Positions 1 through 8,888 of a stretch of DNA of 58,353 nucleotides are shown piece after piece. The position numbers and the translations under genes are program-made. The stretch is from an uncultured Alphaproteobacteria bacterium (GTDB taxonomy: Bacteria > Pseudomonadota > Alphaproteobacteria > RF32 > CAG-239): assembly GCA_944390265.1 (NCBI GenBank), contig CALXPK010000006.1, forward strand, positions 1 to 58,353, written 5' to 3'. The notes below the pieces were generated by a model. That model was given only the letters and a program-made list of their open reading frames with translations, was not told the origin of the DNA and searched no databases. The first letter of the stretch is position 1. Each line of letters starts with the position of its first letter.

Positions 1-320
1 GCTTTAATATCTTCCTTATATTCGGCATGTTGTTTTTCGGCCGAAGGTTGAAAAATCTCGCGCAAGGTTTTTTTGAAGTCTTTATCAACAACGGCATTTT
101 GCGCATTTTCCGCCGCATTTTGAGCGCCTTGCTCTTGGTCAATTTTCAAAACAGATGTTTTGGAAGAAGATTGTGCCAAAACAGAACATTTCTGATAAAA
201 GTCATCGCTTAAATTGCCGTTTTTGAAAGAAGCGGCAAGCTCTTCGGCTTTTTTTGCATCAATATTTTTGAGCTTTTGACAAAGCTCGTCAATTTGTTTT
301 TGTGTATAGGTCACAGCCAT
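1..320 (-). CDS. Hypothetical protein, C-terminus cut by window edge
   Basis: An open frame runs from an ATG at 320 to the left edge without a stop, giving about 106 visible residues. The start MAVTYTQKQIDEL is preceded by a purine-rich AAGGGG Shine-Dalgarno-like stretch. The visible part is hydrophilic, rich in Lys, Glu, Gln and Ala, with no signal peptide or membrane segment, and looks largely helical. I do not recognise the family. It is divergent from gyrB, and the roughly 220 bp between them hold the gyrB promoter. It may belong to the same class of lineage-specific soluble proteins seen elsewhere in this window, but I could not show homology. Confidence 0.6.
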   Translation of the reverse strand, partial: MAVTYTQKQIDELCQKLKNIDAKKAEELAASFKNGNLSDDFYQKCSVLAQSSSKTSVLKIDQEQGAQNAAENAQNAVVDKDFKKTLREIFQPSAEKQHAEYKEDIK

Positions 321-468
321 GGAAAAAATCCCCTTCTCACATCAAATCTTTTTCATTAGACGCATCATACCACAAAACAGATTCGCTGTCTAGGGCAAAT
401 TTTGTCCAAAATAGGCACAAAAACACCATGATTGAGCTTTTTTTGCGTTGATATCTTTGCTTTTTTGT

Positions 469-2989
<2,521 letters not shown>

Positions 2990-3020
2990 TCTGCCCAGAA
3001 AATCTGCCTAGAAAGGAACA

Positions 3021-3057
3021 AACCCCCGAGTTTAGAATAAACTTCGGGGGTTTTTTT
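3021..3057 (+). terminator. Rho-independent terminator after gyrB
   Basis: CCCCCGAGTTTA (3023-3034) pairs with TAAACTTCGGGGG (3038-3050) with one bulged T, followed by seven T residues. The T tract overlaps the stop codon of the convergent gene at 3056. A closely similar hairpin follows the flavodoxin gene near 4216. Confidence 0.85.
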
Positions 3058-3604
3058 AGTTAATACTGGTATAAAAGTAGATATTGCCGCTAAACCGCAG
3101 AAAATGTTTGATATTTGACAAACTGCAATTATTTTTTTCAAAATTAAAACACAATCCGCTGCATTCATCAACATTTTGATTAAAGAGCAAATATTTGTTT
3201 TGGTTAAAACAAGCGGAATATCCAAAGACAGAAAGCATTTGAGCAAGATTTTGCAAATTTCCTCTATTTCTGCGAAAAGTGCCAAAATTTTCTTCATCTA
3301 TAGGTTTAGCTTTGGCATGAATTTTTTTGCCAAAATCAAAAACCACTTCCGTTGTCACAGGCATGGGCAGGTCTTTCACCTCGTCAAAGGTCAGTGGTTT
3401 CACATAAAAAATGGTTTTATCAACCACAACCCCGACCAGCTCGCCCATATTAGGCGCAATTTTTTTGGTAATGATTTCTTTGCCGTCTTTAAAGAAAATC
3501 AAATCAAACGGAGAAACGCCGGAGATTCTTTCCAAATATTCTCTCACCTGAGCCACGGTAGGCCGGCAAGCATCAAAAATGCGAAAAATTTCTTCTTTTT
3601 CCAT
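3056..3604 (-). CDS. Unknown conserved protein, paralogue A
   Basis: A 182-residue soluble protein with no signal peptide or membrane segment and no family I recognise. It is clearly paralogous to the gene at 4259-4801. Shared blocks, in order, are an N-terminal IDACxPxxxQ-type helix, YLERISG near residue 24, a GELxG block near 55, DFGKK/QxHxKAxP near 92, LSVFGYS near 126 and a C-terminal GNIYF. The alpha/beta pattern suggests a compact globular fold. The ATG at 3604 has no obvious Shine-Dalgarno sequence, and the AT-rich leader closely matches that of the paralogue. It is convergent with gyrB and divergent from the flavodoxin gene. Function unknown. Confidence 0.75.
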   Translation of the reverse strand: MEKEEIFRIFDACRPTVAQVREYLERISGVSPFDLIFFKDGKEIITKKIAPNMGELVGVVVDKTIFYVKPLTFDEVKDLPMPVTTEVVFDFGKKIHAKAKPIDEENFGTFRRNRGNLQNLAQMLSVFGYSACFNQNKYLLFNQNVDECSGLCFNFEKNNCSLSNIKHFLRFSGNIYFYTSIN

Positions 3605-3707
3605 AAAATAATTTTTTATAAAAATTAAACATATTTTTAGTTGATTAAGGCATAAGATTAAGCAGATAAAACCGATTTGTCAATCCATTATGCGGGAGAG
3701 AAAAAAG

Positions 3708-4205
3708 ATGAAATTTGCCATTATTTATTATAGTTTGAGCGGCCACACCAAAGAGATGGGCGAAGTCATTGCCGAAGGGATAAAAAAACAAGGCGGCGAG
3801 GTGCGCCTTTTTTCCATTATGGAAGAAATGGACGCAGAATATATCAATGCTTGTGATGGCGTTATTTTTGGCACCCCGACCTATTTGGCCAGCACCTGTT
3901 GGCAAATCAAAAAATGGTTGGAAGAAGACAGCCGCCCGCTGAAACTGGCCGGCAAATTGGCCGGCGTTTATGCCACCGCGCACTATGCCCAAGGCGGCGC
4001 AGATATCGCCATTATGAGTATCATCGGCCAACTTTTGGTCAAAGGTATGTTGGTTTATTCGGGCGGCGGTGCATGGGGTCAGCCTTACATCCACTTAGGG
4101 CCGGTGGCTTTGGACAAGGTTGACGGGCATTTTGAAAAGAGCAAGGAAATGTTTGCAATCTTTGGTGAGAGAATGGCGCAAAAAGCCAAAGACTTATTTG
4201 CCTAA
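3708..4205 (+). CDS. Flavodoxin-family protein (WrbA/FMN-reductase-like)
   Basis: A 165-residue single-domain flavodoxin-fold protein, predicted to bind FMN and act in cytosolic electron transfer or quinone reduction. The phosphate-binding loop SLSGHTKEM follows the first beta strand (MKFAIIYY). The second FMN loop is GTPTYLAS near residue 52, and a third loop, TAHYAQGGAD, sits where WrbA-type proteins have their glycine-rich isoalloxazine loop. I chose the ATG at 3708 because GGGAGAG lies nine bases upstream; the in-frame ATG at 3690 would place that motif inside the gene. It is flanked by two paralogous unknown genes on the opposite strand and closed by a strong terminator. Whether it is a flavodoxin or a quinone oxidoreductase cannot be decided from sequence alone. 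Confidence 0.85.
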   Translation: MKFAIIYYSLSGHTKEMGEVIAEGIKKQGGEVRLFSIMEEMDAEYINACDGVIFGTPTYLASTCWQIKKWLEEDSRPLKLAGKLAGVYATAHYAQGGADIAIMSIIGQLLVKGMLVYSGGGAWGQPYIHLGPVALDKVDGHFEKSKEMFAIFGERMAQKAKDLFA

Positions 4206-4215
4206 AGACAACAAA

Positions 4216-4260
4216 CCCCCGCAAGTTAAAAAAACTTCGGGGGATTTTGTAATTTTTTTT
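4216..4260 (+). terminator. Rho-independent terminator after flavodoxin gene
   Basis: CCCCCGCAAGTT (4216-4227) pairs with AACTTCGGGGG (4233-4243), followed by a T-rich run. It reaches the stop of the convergent paralogue B and closely resembles the terminator next to paralogue A. Confidence 0.8.
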
Positions 4261-4801
4261 AAAGGCTGACACAGAAATATATATTTCCGTAATCTTGTAA
4301 AAAATTGGAGATACTGAAATTTGAATAATTAGTGTCTTCAAATTCCAAGTCAAACAAAACAACATTACCGTCTTTAAAAAGCAAATAGCTGTTTTGCAAG
4401 GCGGGTATAGAATAACCAAAAACCGACAAGCGGTCGCACAAATTGGCATAAGATTTAGCTTTTTTAGCCACCATCAAAATTTGTTCTTTGGTAAGGGGGT
4501 TAGCTTTGGGATGAAGTTGTTTGCCAAAATCCAAAACATCTTGAAGCGAAAAATCTTTTTTGTTTTCAAGAGCCTCTTTGGTCAGCGCTTTGAAATAAAA
4601 AAGAGTTTTGCCGAACACAAAGCCGATGAGTTCACCCTGATTTGCCGCAATTTGAGAAGTGTTGAAAAGTTTTCCGTCTTTTTTGAAAACCAATTCAAAA
4701 GCCTCTGGCGTCTGACCGGAAATTCTTTCAAGATAAGCCTTAATCTGAGATATTGACGGATTGCACGCATCAATAATCTTAAATAATTCATTTGTTTTCA
4801 T
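4259..4801 (-). CDS. Unknown conserved protein, paralogue B
   Basis: A 180-residue cytosolic protein, alignable end to end with the gene at 3056-3604 (my by-eye estimate is 35-40% identity). It keeps YLERISG, GELIG, DFGKQLHPKANP, LSVFGYS and the terminal GNIYF. There is no signal peptide, no membrane segment and no known motif. It starts at ATG 4801 without a clear Shine-Dalgarno sequence, as does its paralogue, and the upstream sequence (ATAATTTTT..AAATTAAACATAT) is nearly the same. It is convergent with the flavodoxin gene. Function unknown; the pair probably arose by local duplication. Confidence 0.75.
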   Translation of the reverse strand: MKTNELFKIIDACNPSISQIKAYLERISGQTPEAFELVFKKDGKLFNTSQIAANQGELIGFVFGKTLFYFKALTKEALENKKDFSLQDVLDFGKQLHPKANPLTKEQILMVAKKAKSYANLCDRLSVFGYSIPALQNSYLLFKDGNVVLFDLEFEDTNYSNFSISNFLQDYGNIYFCVSL

Positions 4802-4897
4802 AAGATAATTTTTAAAAAATTAAACATATATTTATTTAGAGGTGAGATTCAATCTAATCTTAATAAAAATTTTGTCAAGAAAAAAACCCGATTTTGG

Positions 4898-4927
4898 TTG
4901 ACTTGTAAAAGTGCTTCGTCCTAAACT
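4898..4927 (+). promoter_or_regulatory. Predicted promoter of the porin-regulator operon
   Basis: TTGACT (4898-4903) and TAAACT (4922-4927) are separated by 18 bp, placing the transcript start about 25 bases before the porin ATG. Confidence 0.45.
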
Positions 4928-4960
4928 GAAGCAAACAAAAAATTTTTTAAGGTCAAAACA

Positions 4961-6076
4961 ATGTTTTCAAAATTTAAACTTGCTTTTCTTTCCGCCTTGT
5001 TGTGCAGTTCAGCGGCTATTGCCGGTGAATGGCAAACCGGCGGGCAAGGAAGCGCCACCGGCTTATATGGCTATACCGAGCCCTCAAGCCGCTATGATGA
5101 ACAAAACAGCCACAATCACGGGGTTGGCGATGCCAAATTGAGTGCTTATGCCAAATATCTGTTTGGCACAGATTGGGAGGCAGGTCTTTATGCCGACTTA
5201 ATGCTGGGTGTGGACCACGAGTTGGAAGACTACAACCAAGGCAAATGGGGCGAAGAAGTTTATGGCATTGTTGACAGCTCTTATGGCCGCTTGATGATTG
5301 GTCAAACCTGGAACGTGGCCGCCCAATTTCACACCGGCGCACCCGATGCCGGCCCGTTAGGGATTGAAAACAGCGATATAGTAGATTTTATTTTTAATCC
5401 CAACTGGCAAAGAAAAGGCAGCAATGCCCGCTTTGCCACCCTGAACACCACCTATATCAATACCGATGGTGTGGCGCCCAAAATAAGCTATATCACGCCG
5501 GAATATTATGGCACCATGCTTGGTTTTACCTATGTGCCGGAAACATACAACCGCCGCGGTTTGGTCAGCAAATCAGCCAATTATGAAGACAAAGGCGGTT
5601 ATATTGTCAGCTTGTATAATTATTTGGATTTTGACATTTTCAATGTAACCACCACCTTGGGCTATGCCGATTTTGTTGATAATGATCAAGAATATTCAGC
5701 CGGCATGAGCCTATCGCGCGGCAACTGGACATTAGGCGGCGGCTGGCGCATGACCGAAGCCGATGATAAAAACCCCGTTTCTGCTAATGCCGATATGCCG
5801 GAGTTTTTTGACGGTTATCGTGAAGGCTATGCTTGGAACGTGGGCTTGGGCTATGAGATTGGGCCGTATAAAACCTCTTTGTCCTATTTTGAATCTCATG
5901 CCAAAGAAAGTGATAATGAAGACAAAATTTTGATGTTCTCCAACCGCTATCAGGTCAATAAAAACTTGGATGTTTATTTGAGCGCCGCCAAAGTTGATTT
6001 CCGCGGCCAAAATCGTGAAGTCAGCCAAAACAACAAAGGCTATGCGGTGGTGAGCGGCTTGAGTCTGAATTTCTAG
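4961..6076 (+). CDS. Outer-membrane porin (Gram-negative porin family)
   Basis: Predicted outer-membrane beta-barrel of 371 residues. The N-terminus is a classical Sec signal peptide (MFSKFKLAFL.. ending AIA before GEW, about 22 residues). The mature part consists of alternating amphipathic strands rich in Gly, Tyr, Asn and Asp, with the porin-like block SSYGRLMIGQTW near residue 107 and a C-terminal phenylalanine (SGLSLNF), the usual Omp assembly signal. No cysteine is visible in the mature part. It resembles the Gram-negative porin_4 type found in alpha- and betaproteobacteria; substrate cannot be inferred. It lies ten bases upstream of an OmpR-type regulator gene on the same strand, suggesting co-transcription. 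Confidence 0.85.
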   Translation: MFSKFKLAFLSALLCSSAAIAGEWQTGGQGSATGLYGYTEPSSRYDEQNSHNHGVGDAKLSAYAKYLFGTDWEAGLYADLMLGVDHELEDYNQGKWGEEVYGIVDSSYGRLMIGQTWNVAAQFHTGAPDAGPLGIENSDIVDFIFNPNWQRKGSNARFATLNTTYINTDGVAPKISYITPEYYGTMLGFTYVPETYNRRGLVSKSANYEDKGGYIVSLYNYLDFDIFNVTTTLGYADFVDNDQEYSAGMSLSRGNWTLGGGWRMTEADDKNPVSANADMPEFFDGYREGYAWNVGLGYEIGPYKTSLSYFESHAKESDNEDKILMFSNRYQVNKNLDVYLSAAKVDFRGQNREVSQNNKGYAVVSGLSLNF

Positions 6077-6085
6077 GAGAGAAAA

Positions 6086-6715
6086 ATGCCAAATATTTTG
6101 CTATTGTCGGATAACAAAGATTTTGCCGCAGATTTGAGCGAGCAAATTATGCTTTATGCGCACGATTTTACGGTTTTGCCTCAAGATGATGAAAACAGCC
6201 TGATAGATATGATAATTTTGGATGAAAAGGCAGAAAACTTGGAAAACTTGCGTGCCCATCACCCCAACACGCCGATAATTTTGCTGCAAAAAGAAGGCGA
6301 TGATTCGGTGACAAGCTCGGTTTTGAATCATGTCATTTTTAAGCCATTGTCTTTGGAAAAATTGTTGAACCAAATTCAAGCCGGCATCAATTTGCTGGAC
6401 AATTCCGAAGCCGGATATTTGAGCTTTAACCGCTATGAGCTTCGCCCCCTGCAAAAAGAAATTTACAATGAGCGTAATGGCGAAACCATCAAGCTGACCG
6501 AAAAAGAAGTGGCGATTATCAAATTTTTGTATAAAAACAAAGACAAAATCGTCGCCAAGAATGATTTGTTGCAAGAAGTTTGGGGCTATAGTCCGGATGT
6601 CAGCACCCATACGATAGAAACCCATATATACCGCCTGCGCCAAAAGGTGGAACATGATGACGCCTCGGCACAACTGATTGTCACCGAAGACGGCGGATAT
6701 AAATTGGTATTATAA
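6086..6715 (+). CDS. OmpR-family response regulator with a weakly conserved receiver
   Basis: A 209-residue transcription factor with an N-terminal receiver domain and a C-terminal winged helix. The DNA-binding domain is canonical: KLTEKEVAIIKFL, the recognition-helix region THTIETHIYRLRQKVE and the final hairpin EDGGYKLVL. The receiver keeps the likely phospho-acceptor Asp46 (IILDEK) and the switch lysine (FKPL, Lys86). It lacks one of the two N-terminal acidic residues (SDN where DD/ED is usual) and has Gln where a Thr/Ser is normally found after the fourth strand. No histidine kinase is adjacent. A GGAGAG motif precedes the start. Co-transcription with the porin suggests a role in envelope regulation. 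Confidence 0.85.
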   Translation: MPNILLLSDNKDFAADLSEQIMLYAHDFTVLPQDDENSLIDMIILDEKAENLENLRAHHPNTPIILLQKEGDDSVTSSVLNHVIFKPLSLEKLLNQIQAGINLLDNSEAGYLSFNRYELRPLQKEIYNERNGETIKLTEKEVAIIKFLYKNKDKIVAKNDLLQEVWGYSPDVSTHTIETHIYRLRQKVEHDDASAQLIVTEDGGYKLVL

Positions 6716-6742
6716 AAAAAGGCGGAGTTTTCTCCGCCTTTT
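6714..6742. terminator. Bidirectional terminator between regulator and lipoprotein genes
   Basis: GGCGGAG (6721-6727), TTTT loop, CTCCGCC (6732-6738), with an A run on the left and a T run on the right, so it can serve both convergent genes. Confidence 0.8.
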
Positions 6743-6746
6743 GCTT

Positions 6747-7164
6747 TCATTTTTCAGGATATAAATTGACATTGACTTCTTCATCTAAATAATACATATC
6801 GCCGGTCAAAGGGTCGATAATCAAATAGCCGATTAAACCGCCGATGAGGATATTTCCGGCATAATACCAGCCGCTCACGTGCCAATCTATAATGGTTGTT
6901 TGGGTTTTGTAGCCGTCTTTGGAAGCAATCACGGTATATTTTTGTGGGTCAAAATAGCCGCCGGCCGCCGTTTTAAGGTTAACTGTGGTTGGGGTTTGCC
7001 CTTCAAAAATGGTTTGTCCGTATCTATCCAAAATTTTGATATCTACTTTTTCCAAATTGGCCTTGATAGGCACGGTTTGCGAATTTTCACGCATCACCGT
7101 GGCACAAGAAGCAAGTATTGCGGTAAAAACACCGCAAAAAAACAAATAAAACAGTTTTTTTCAT
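6747..7164 (-). CDS. Small lipoprotein gene with an apparent frameshift in its signal sequence
   Basis: The main frame encodes about 130 residues ending LYPEK. It has a lipobox (ILASC) near the start, so the mature protein would be a lipid-anchored envelope protein. It contains a PEGA-like segment (IFEGQTPTTVNLKTAAGGY) and a Gly-rich hydrophobic stretch (GNILIGGLIGYLIIDPLTGDMY). The only good start, ATG at 7164, has an AAAGGA Shine-Dalgarno sequence but is in a different frame. Reading from it passes a run of seven A and then a run of seven T before leaving the lipoprotein frame. Removing one A gives a perfect lipoprotein signal beginning MKKLFYLFFCGV. In-frame alternatives are TTG at 7145 or CTG at 7154. 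It could be a sequencing error, slippage (phase) control or early decay. Function unknown. Confidence 0.6.
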
Positions 7165-7185
7165 CAGAACATCCTTTGTTTGAAT

Positions 7186-7216
7186 AAATAAAACAAAACC
7201 CACCGAAAAAGGTGGG
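7186..7216 (-). terminator. Terminator of the structured RNA
   Basis: On the minus strand CCCACC, loop TTTTTC, GGTGGG and then TTTTGTTTTATT. The CCC at 7216-7214 is shared with the base of the RNA's closing helix, so the two structures compete. Confidence 0.8.
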
Positions 7217-7392
7217 CGGATGTTCGAAAACCGTTCATAGATAAAGACGGCCCGGCCTATTTGGCACAAAGCCTTATTCAGCCGACATCCGTCCGTGACA
7301 GAAGTCGGCATATTATTTATGAGTCGCTATATACAAGCGACTATCTATGAATAGGGTTTTCGACGCCCTAACGCTCATCTCTAAGCGTCAAC
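7187..7392 (-). ncRNA. Highly structured non-coding RNA of unassigned class
   Basis: A roughly 205-nt transcript is predicted from a promoter with a perfect TATAAT box (7403-7398) to a rho-independent terminator at 7186-7216. Reading the minus strand, a 5' hairpin at 7388-7371 has a seven-pair stem and a GAGA (GNRA) tetraloop. A long closing helix joins 7368-7364 with 7218-7214, 7362-7355 with 7232-7225, and 7351-7342 with 7243-7234. Within it lie a six-pair hairpin (GTCGCT/AGCGAC), a near-perfect hairpin GCCGAC-T-TCTGTC-ACG-GACGGA-T-GTCGGC and two small GC hairpins. It has no open frame of note. It does not match the features I know for 6S, tmRNA, RNase P or SRP RNA. It lies between a type III toxin gene and the lipoprotein gene, so a 5'-leader switch is also possible. 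Confidence 0.7.
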
Positions 7393-7397
7393 AAAAG

Positions 7398-7425
7398 ATT
7401 ATAAGGGAAATATAAAAAAGTAAAG
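7398..7425 (-). promoter_or_regulatory. Predicted promoter of the structured RNA
   Basis: Perfect -10 TATAAT (7403-7398). The -35 region is weak (CTTTAC, 7425-7420, 16-bp spacer). The predicted start is near 7392, just before the first hairpin. Confidence 0.55.
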
Positions 7426-7430
7426 TTTTT

Positions 7431-7868
7431 TTATTTTAAACCGAGTTCTTTATGAAAATATTTCAAACTGCAATACTCAAGCAAAGAATTATCATCTATC
7501 TTATTTTCATAGCGTTTTTTATATATTTTGATAAAAGTTTTAACTTTTTGCATAACAACATATTCTTTGCCCAAGAAAAAACGATAATCTTCACGACGAA
7601 TTGTTGGGTTTGTGATGGAATTAATATATTTGTTTCTGTTTTCATCAGAAATAACAACAGCTTTTGTAAAGTCAAGTCCTCCGTTTGTATGTGGAACGCG
7701 CATAACATATCTGTTATATTTGTTAAAATTAGAACGCAAGGGAACGGCAACCAAAATATTATCAATCTCACAAACAGAAAAACAATAAGGACGTTTGTCC
7801 TTAATCAAAATTTGTTCACATTCGGCATAGTCTGCATAAAATTGTTCTGTAAGAAAATGAAATTTCAT
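7431..7868 (-). CDS. Type III toxin-antitoxin endoribonuclease toxin (ToxN/TenpN-like)
   Basis: A 145-residue basic protein predicted to be the RNA-cleaving toxin of a type III system, held inactive by the repeat RNA encoded just upstream. The N-terminal half has the order typical of the ToxN/CptN/TenpN group: MKFHFLTEQFYADY, then KRPYCFSVCEID, then VAVPLRSNF, then GLDFTKAVVI near residues 64-73. A C-terminal Lys/Tyr-rich helix (KVKTFIKIYKKRYENK) follows. Genetic context is the stronger evidence: two tandem 51-nt repeats, a terminator and then this ORF, as in toxIN loci. The ATG at 7868 has only a weak AGG signal. The exact subfamily cannot be settled by eye. It sits downstream of xthA on the same strand but has its own promoter. 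Confidence 0.85.
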   Translation of the reverse strand: MKFHFLTEQFYADYAECEQILIKDKRPYCFSVCEIDNILVAVPLRSNFNKYNRYVMRVPHTNGGLDFTKAVVISDENRNKYINSITNPTIRREDYRFFLGKEYVVMQKVKTFIKIYKKRYENKIDDNSLLEYCSLKYFHKELGLK

Positions 7869-7880
7869 AAAAAAATACCT

Positions 7881-7910
7881 AAAAAAATCAATACCCCTAA
7901 AAGGGGTATT
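7881..7910 (-). terminator. Terminator between antitoxin repeats and toxin gene
   Basis: AATACCCCT-TTT-AGGGGTATT, a nine-pair stem, followed on the minus strand by GATTTTTTT. In type III systems such a terminator lets most transcripts stop after the antitoxin RNA, so that antitoxin exceeds toxin mRNA. Confidence 0.85.
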
Positions 7911-7928
7911 GAATGTAGTAGTAAATCT

Positions 7929-8030
7929 GTTTGAGCTTTTTTTATATTATCCTGCTCGCGGCTCTGCGAGCATTACTCCGTTTGAGCTTTTTTTATATTA
8001 TCCTGCTCGCGGCTCTGCGAGCATTACTAC
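7929..8030 (-). ncRNA. Type III antitoxin RNA: two tandem 51-nt pseudoknot repeats
   Basis: Units at 8030-7980 and 7979-7929 are identical except at one base near the 5' edge. On the minus strand each unit has the stem TGCTCGC / GCGAGCA (8023-8017 with 8010-8004; 7972-7966 with 7959-7953) and a six-base loop AGAGCC. Downstream lies an A-rich stretch and then GCTC (7987-7984; 7936-7933), which can pair with GAGC in the loop. This is an H-type pseudoknot, the fold known for ToxI-type antitoxins. The A-rich linker is a plausible processing site for the cognate toxin. The repeats precede a terminator and the toxin gene. Two units without intervening spacers rule out a CRISPR array. Confidence 0.87.
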
Positions 8031-8034
8031 ATAT

Positions 8035-8067
8035 AATATATGTAACATAAAAAAAGAAAAAAGTCAA
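8035..8067 (-). promoter_or_regulatory. Predicted promoter of the type III toxin-antitoxin locus
   Basis: A good -35 TTGACT (8067-8062) is followed by a very AT-rich TACATATATTATAT segment. TACATA at 17 bp or TATATT at 21 bp could serve as -10; the exact box is unresolved. Confidence 0.5.
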
Positions 8068-8072
8068 TATAA

Positions 8073-8885
8073 CTATAACCCTTTCTTAATTTCCACCACC
8101 ACCGGCACATGGTCGGACGGACGCTCACCGGCGCGCCAATCTTTCAAAATTTTGTAGCTGACCACGCGGTCTTTGAGGTTGGGTGAAACCCAAACATGGT
8201 CCAAACGCCGCCCTTTATTGTTGGTCTGCCAGTTGGGGTTGCGATAGCTCCACCAGGTGAAAATCTTTTCCGGCTCGGGGTGAAATTCACGTGCAATATC
8301 CACAAAATTAAGCGAGGCTTTAAGGCGGTTCAGGCGTTCCACCTCAATCGGCGTGTGTGATACGATTTTTAAAAGCTGTTTGTGATTCCACACATCATTT
8401 TCATAAGGAGCCACGTTAAAATCACCGCAAAGCAGCATTTTTTTGTTTTTAAGCTCGCTTTTGTGCTGCTCAAAGTATTCGGATATATCATCCATAAATG
8501 TCAGCTTGTGCGCAAAGGAAAGATTCTCTATCGGGTCGGGAATATCGCCGCCCGCCGGAATATAAATATCGTTGATTTCAATATCGTCAAACACGCATGC
8601 TTTGATATGGCGTGCGTCATGCTTGCCGACCCAGTCGCAACGTGCCACATTTTGCAACGGCTCTTTGCTCAAAATCGCCACCCCGTTATAACCGGCCATG
8701 CCGTAAAGCGCAATGTTGGGGTATCCCAAGGCACGAATGTCCTCAAAGGGAAAATCTTCTTCTTTGGCTTTCACCTCTTGCAGGCAAATAATGTTCGGAT
8801 TCTCGGTTTCAACCAGTTTTTTCAGCGCCTCCATGCGGATTCGGATGGAGTTGGCGTTCCATGTGGCGAGTTTGAATGTCGTCAT
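8073..8885 (-). CDS. xthA: Exodeoxyribonuclease III
   Basis: Apurinic/apyrimidinic endonuclease and 3'-5' exonuclease of base-excision repair, 270 residues, normal for the family. Motifs visible in order are ATWNANSIR (residues 7-15), metal-binding Glu37 in CLQEVK, GYNGVAIL near 65, the catalytic Tyr in NDIYIPAG near 108, Asp155 and Asn157 in GDFNVAP, the WRSYR-like WWSYRNPNW block, LDHVWVS and the terminal catalytic Asp258-His259 in SDHVPV. It is the last gene of the minus-strand run from dnaN and follows lolA after three bases. Confidence 0.95.
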   Translation of the reverse strand: MTTFKLATWNANSIRIRMEALKKLVETENPNIICLQEVKAKEEDFPFEDIRALGYPNIALYGMAGYNGVAILSKEPLQNVARCDWVGKHDARHIKACVFDDIEINDIYIPAGGDIPDPIENLSFAHKLTFMDDISEYFEQHKSELKNKKMLLCGDFNVAPYENDVWNHKQLLKIVSHTPIEVERLNRLKASLNFVDIAREFHPEPEKIFTWWSYRNPNWQTNNKGRRLDHVWVSPNLKDRVVSYKILKDWRAGERPSDHVPVVVEIKKGL

Positions 8886-8888
8886 TTT

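Noticed and set aside
7187..7392. Structured RNA as tmRNA, 6S or RNase P RNA
   Set aside because: No tag reading frame or tRNA-like acceptor, no rod-like single hairpin with central bubble, and none of the conserved RNase P sequence blocks are present.
7929..8030. Tandem repeats as a possible CRISPR array
   Set aside because: Only two directly abutting 51-nt units with no spacers, no cas genes, and a pseudoknot plus toxin gene downstream fit a type III antitoxin far better.
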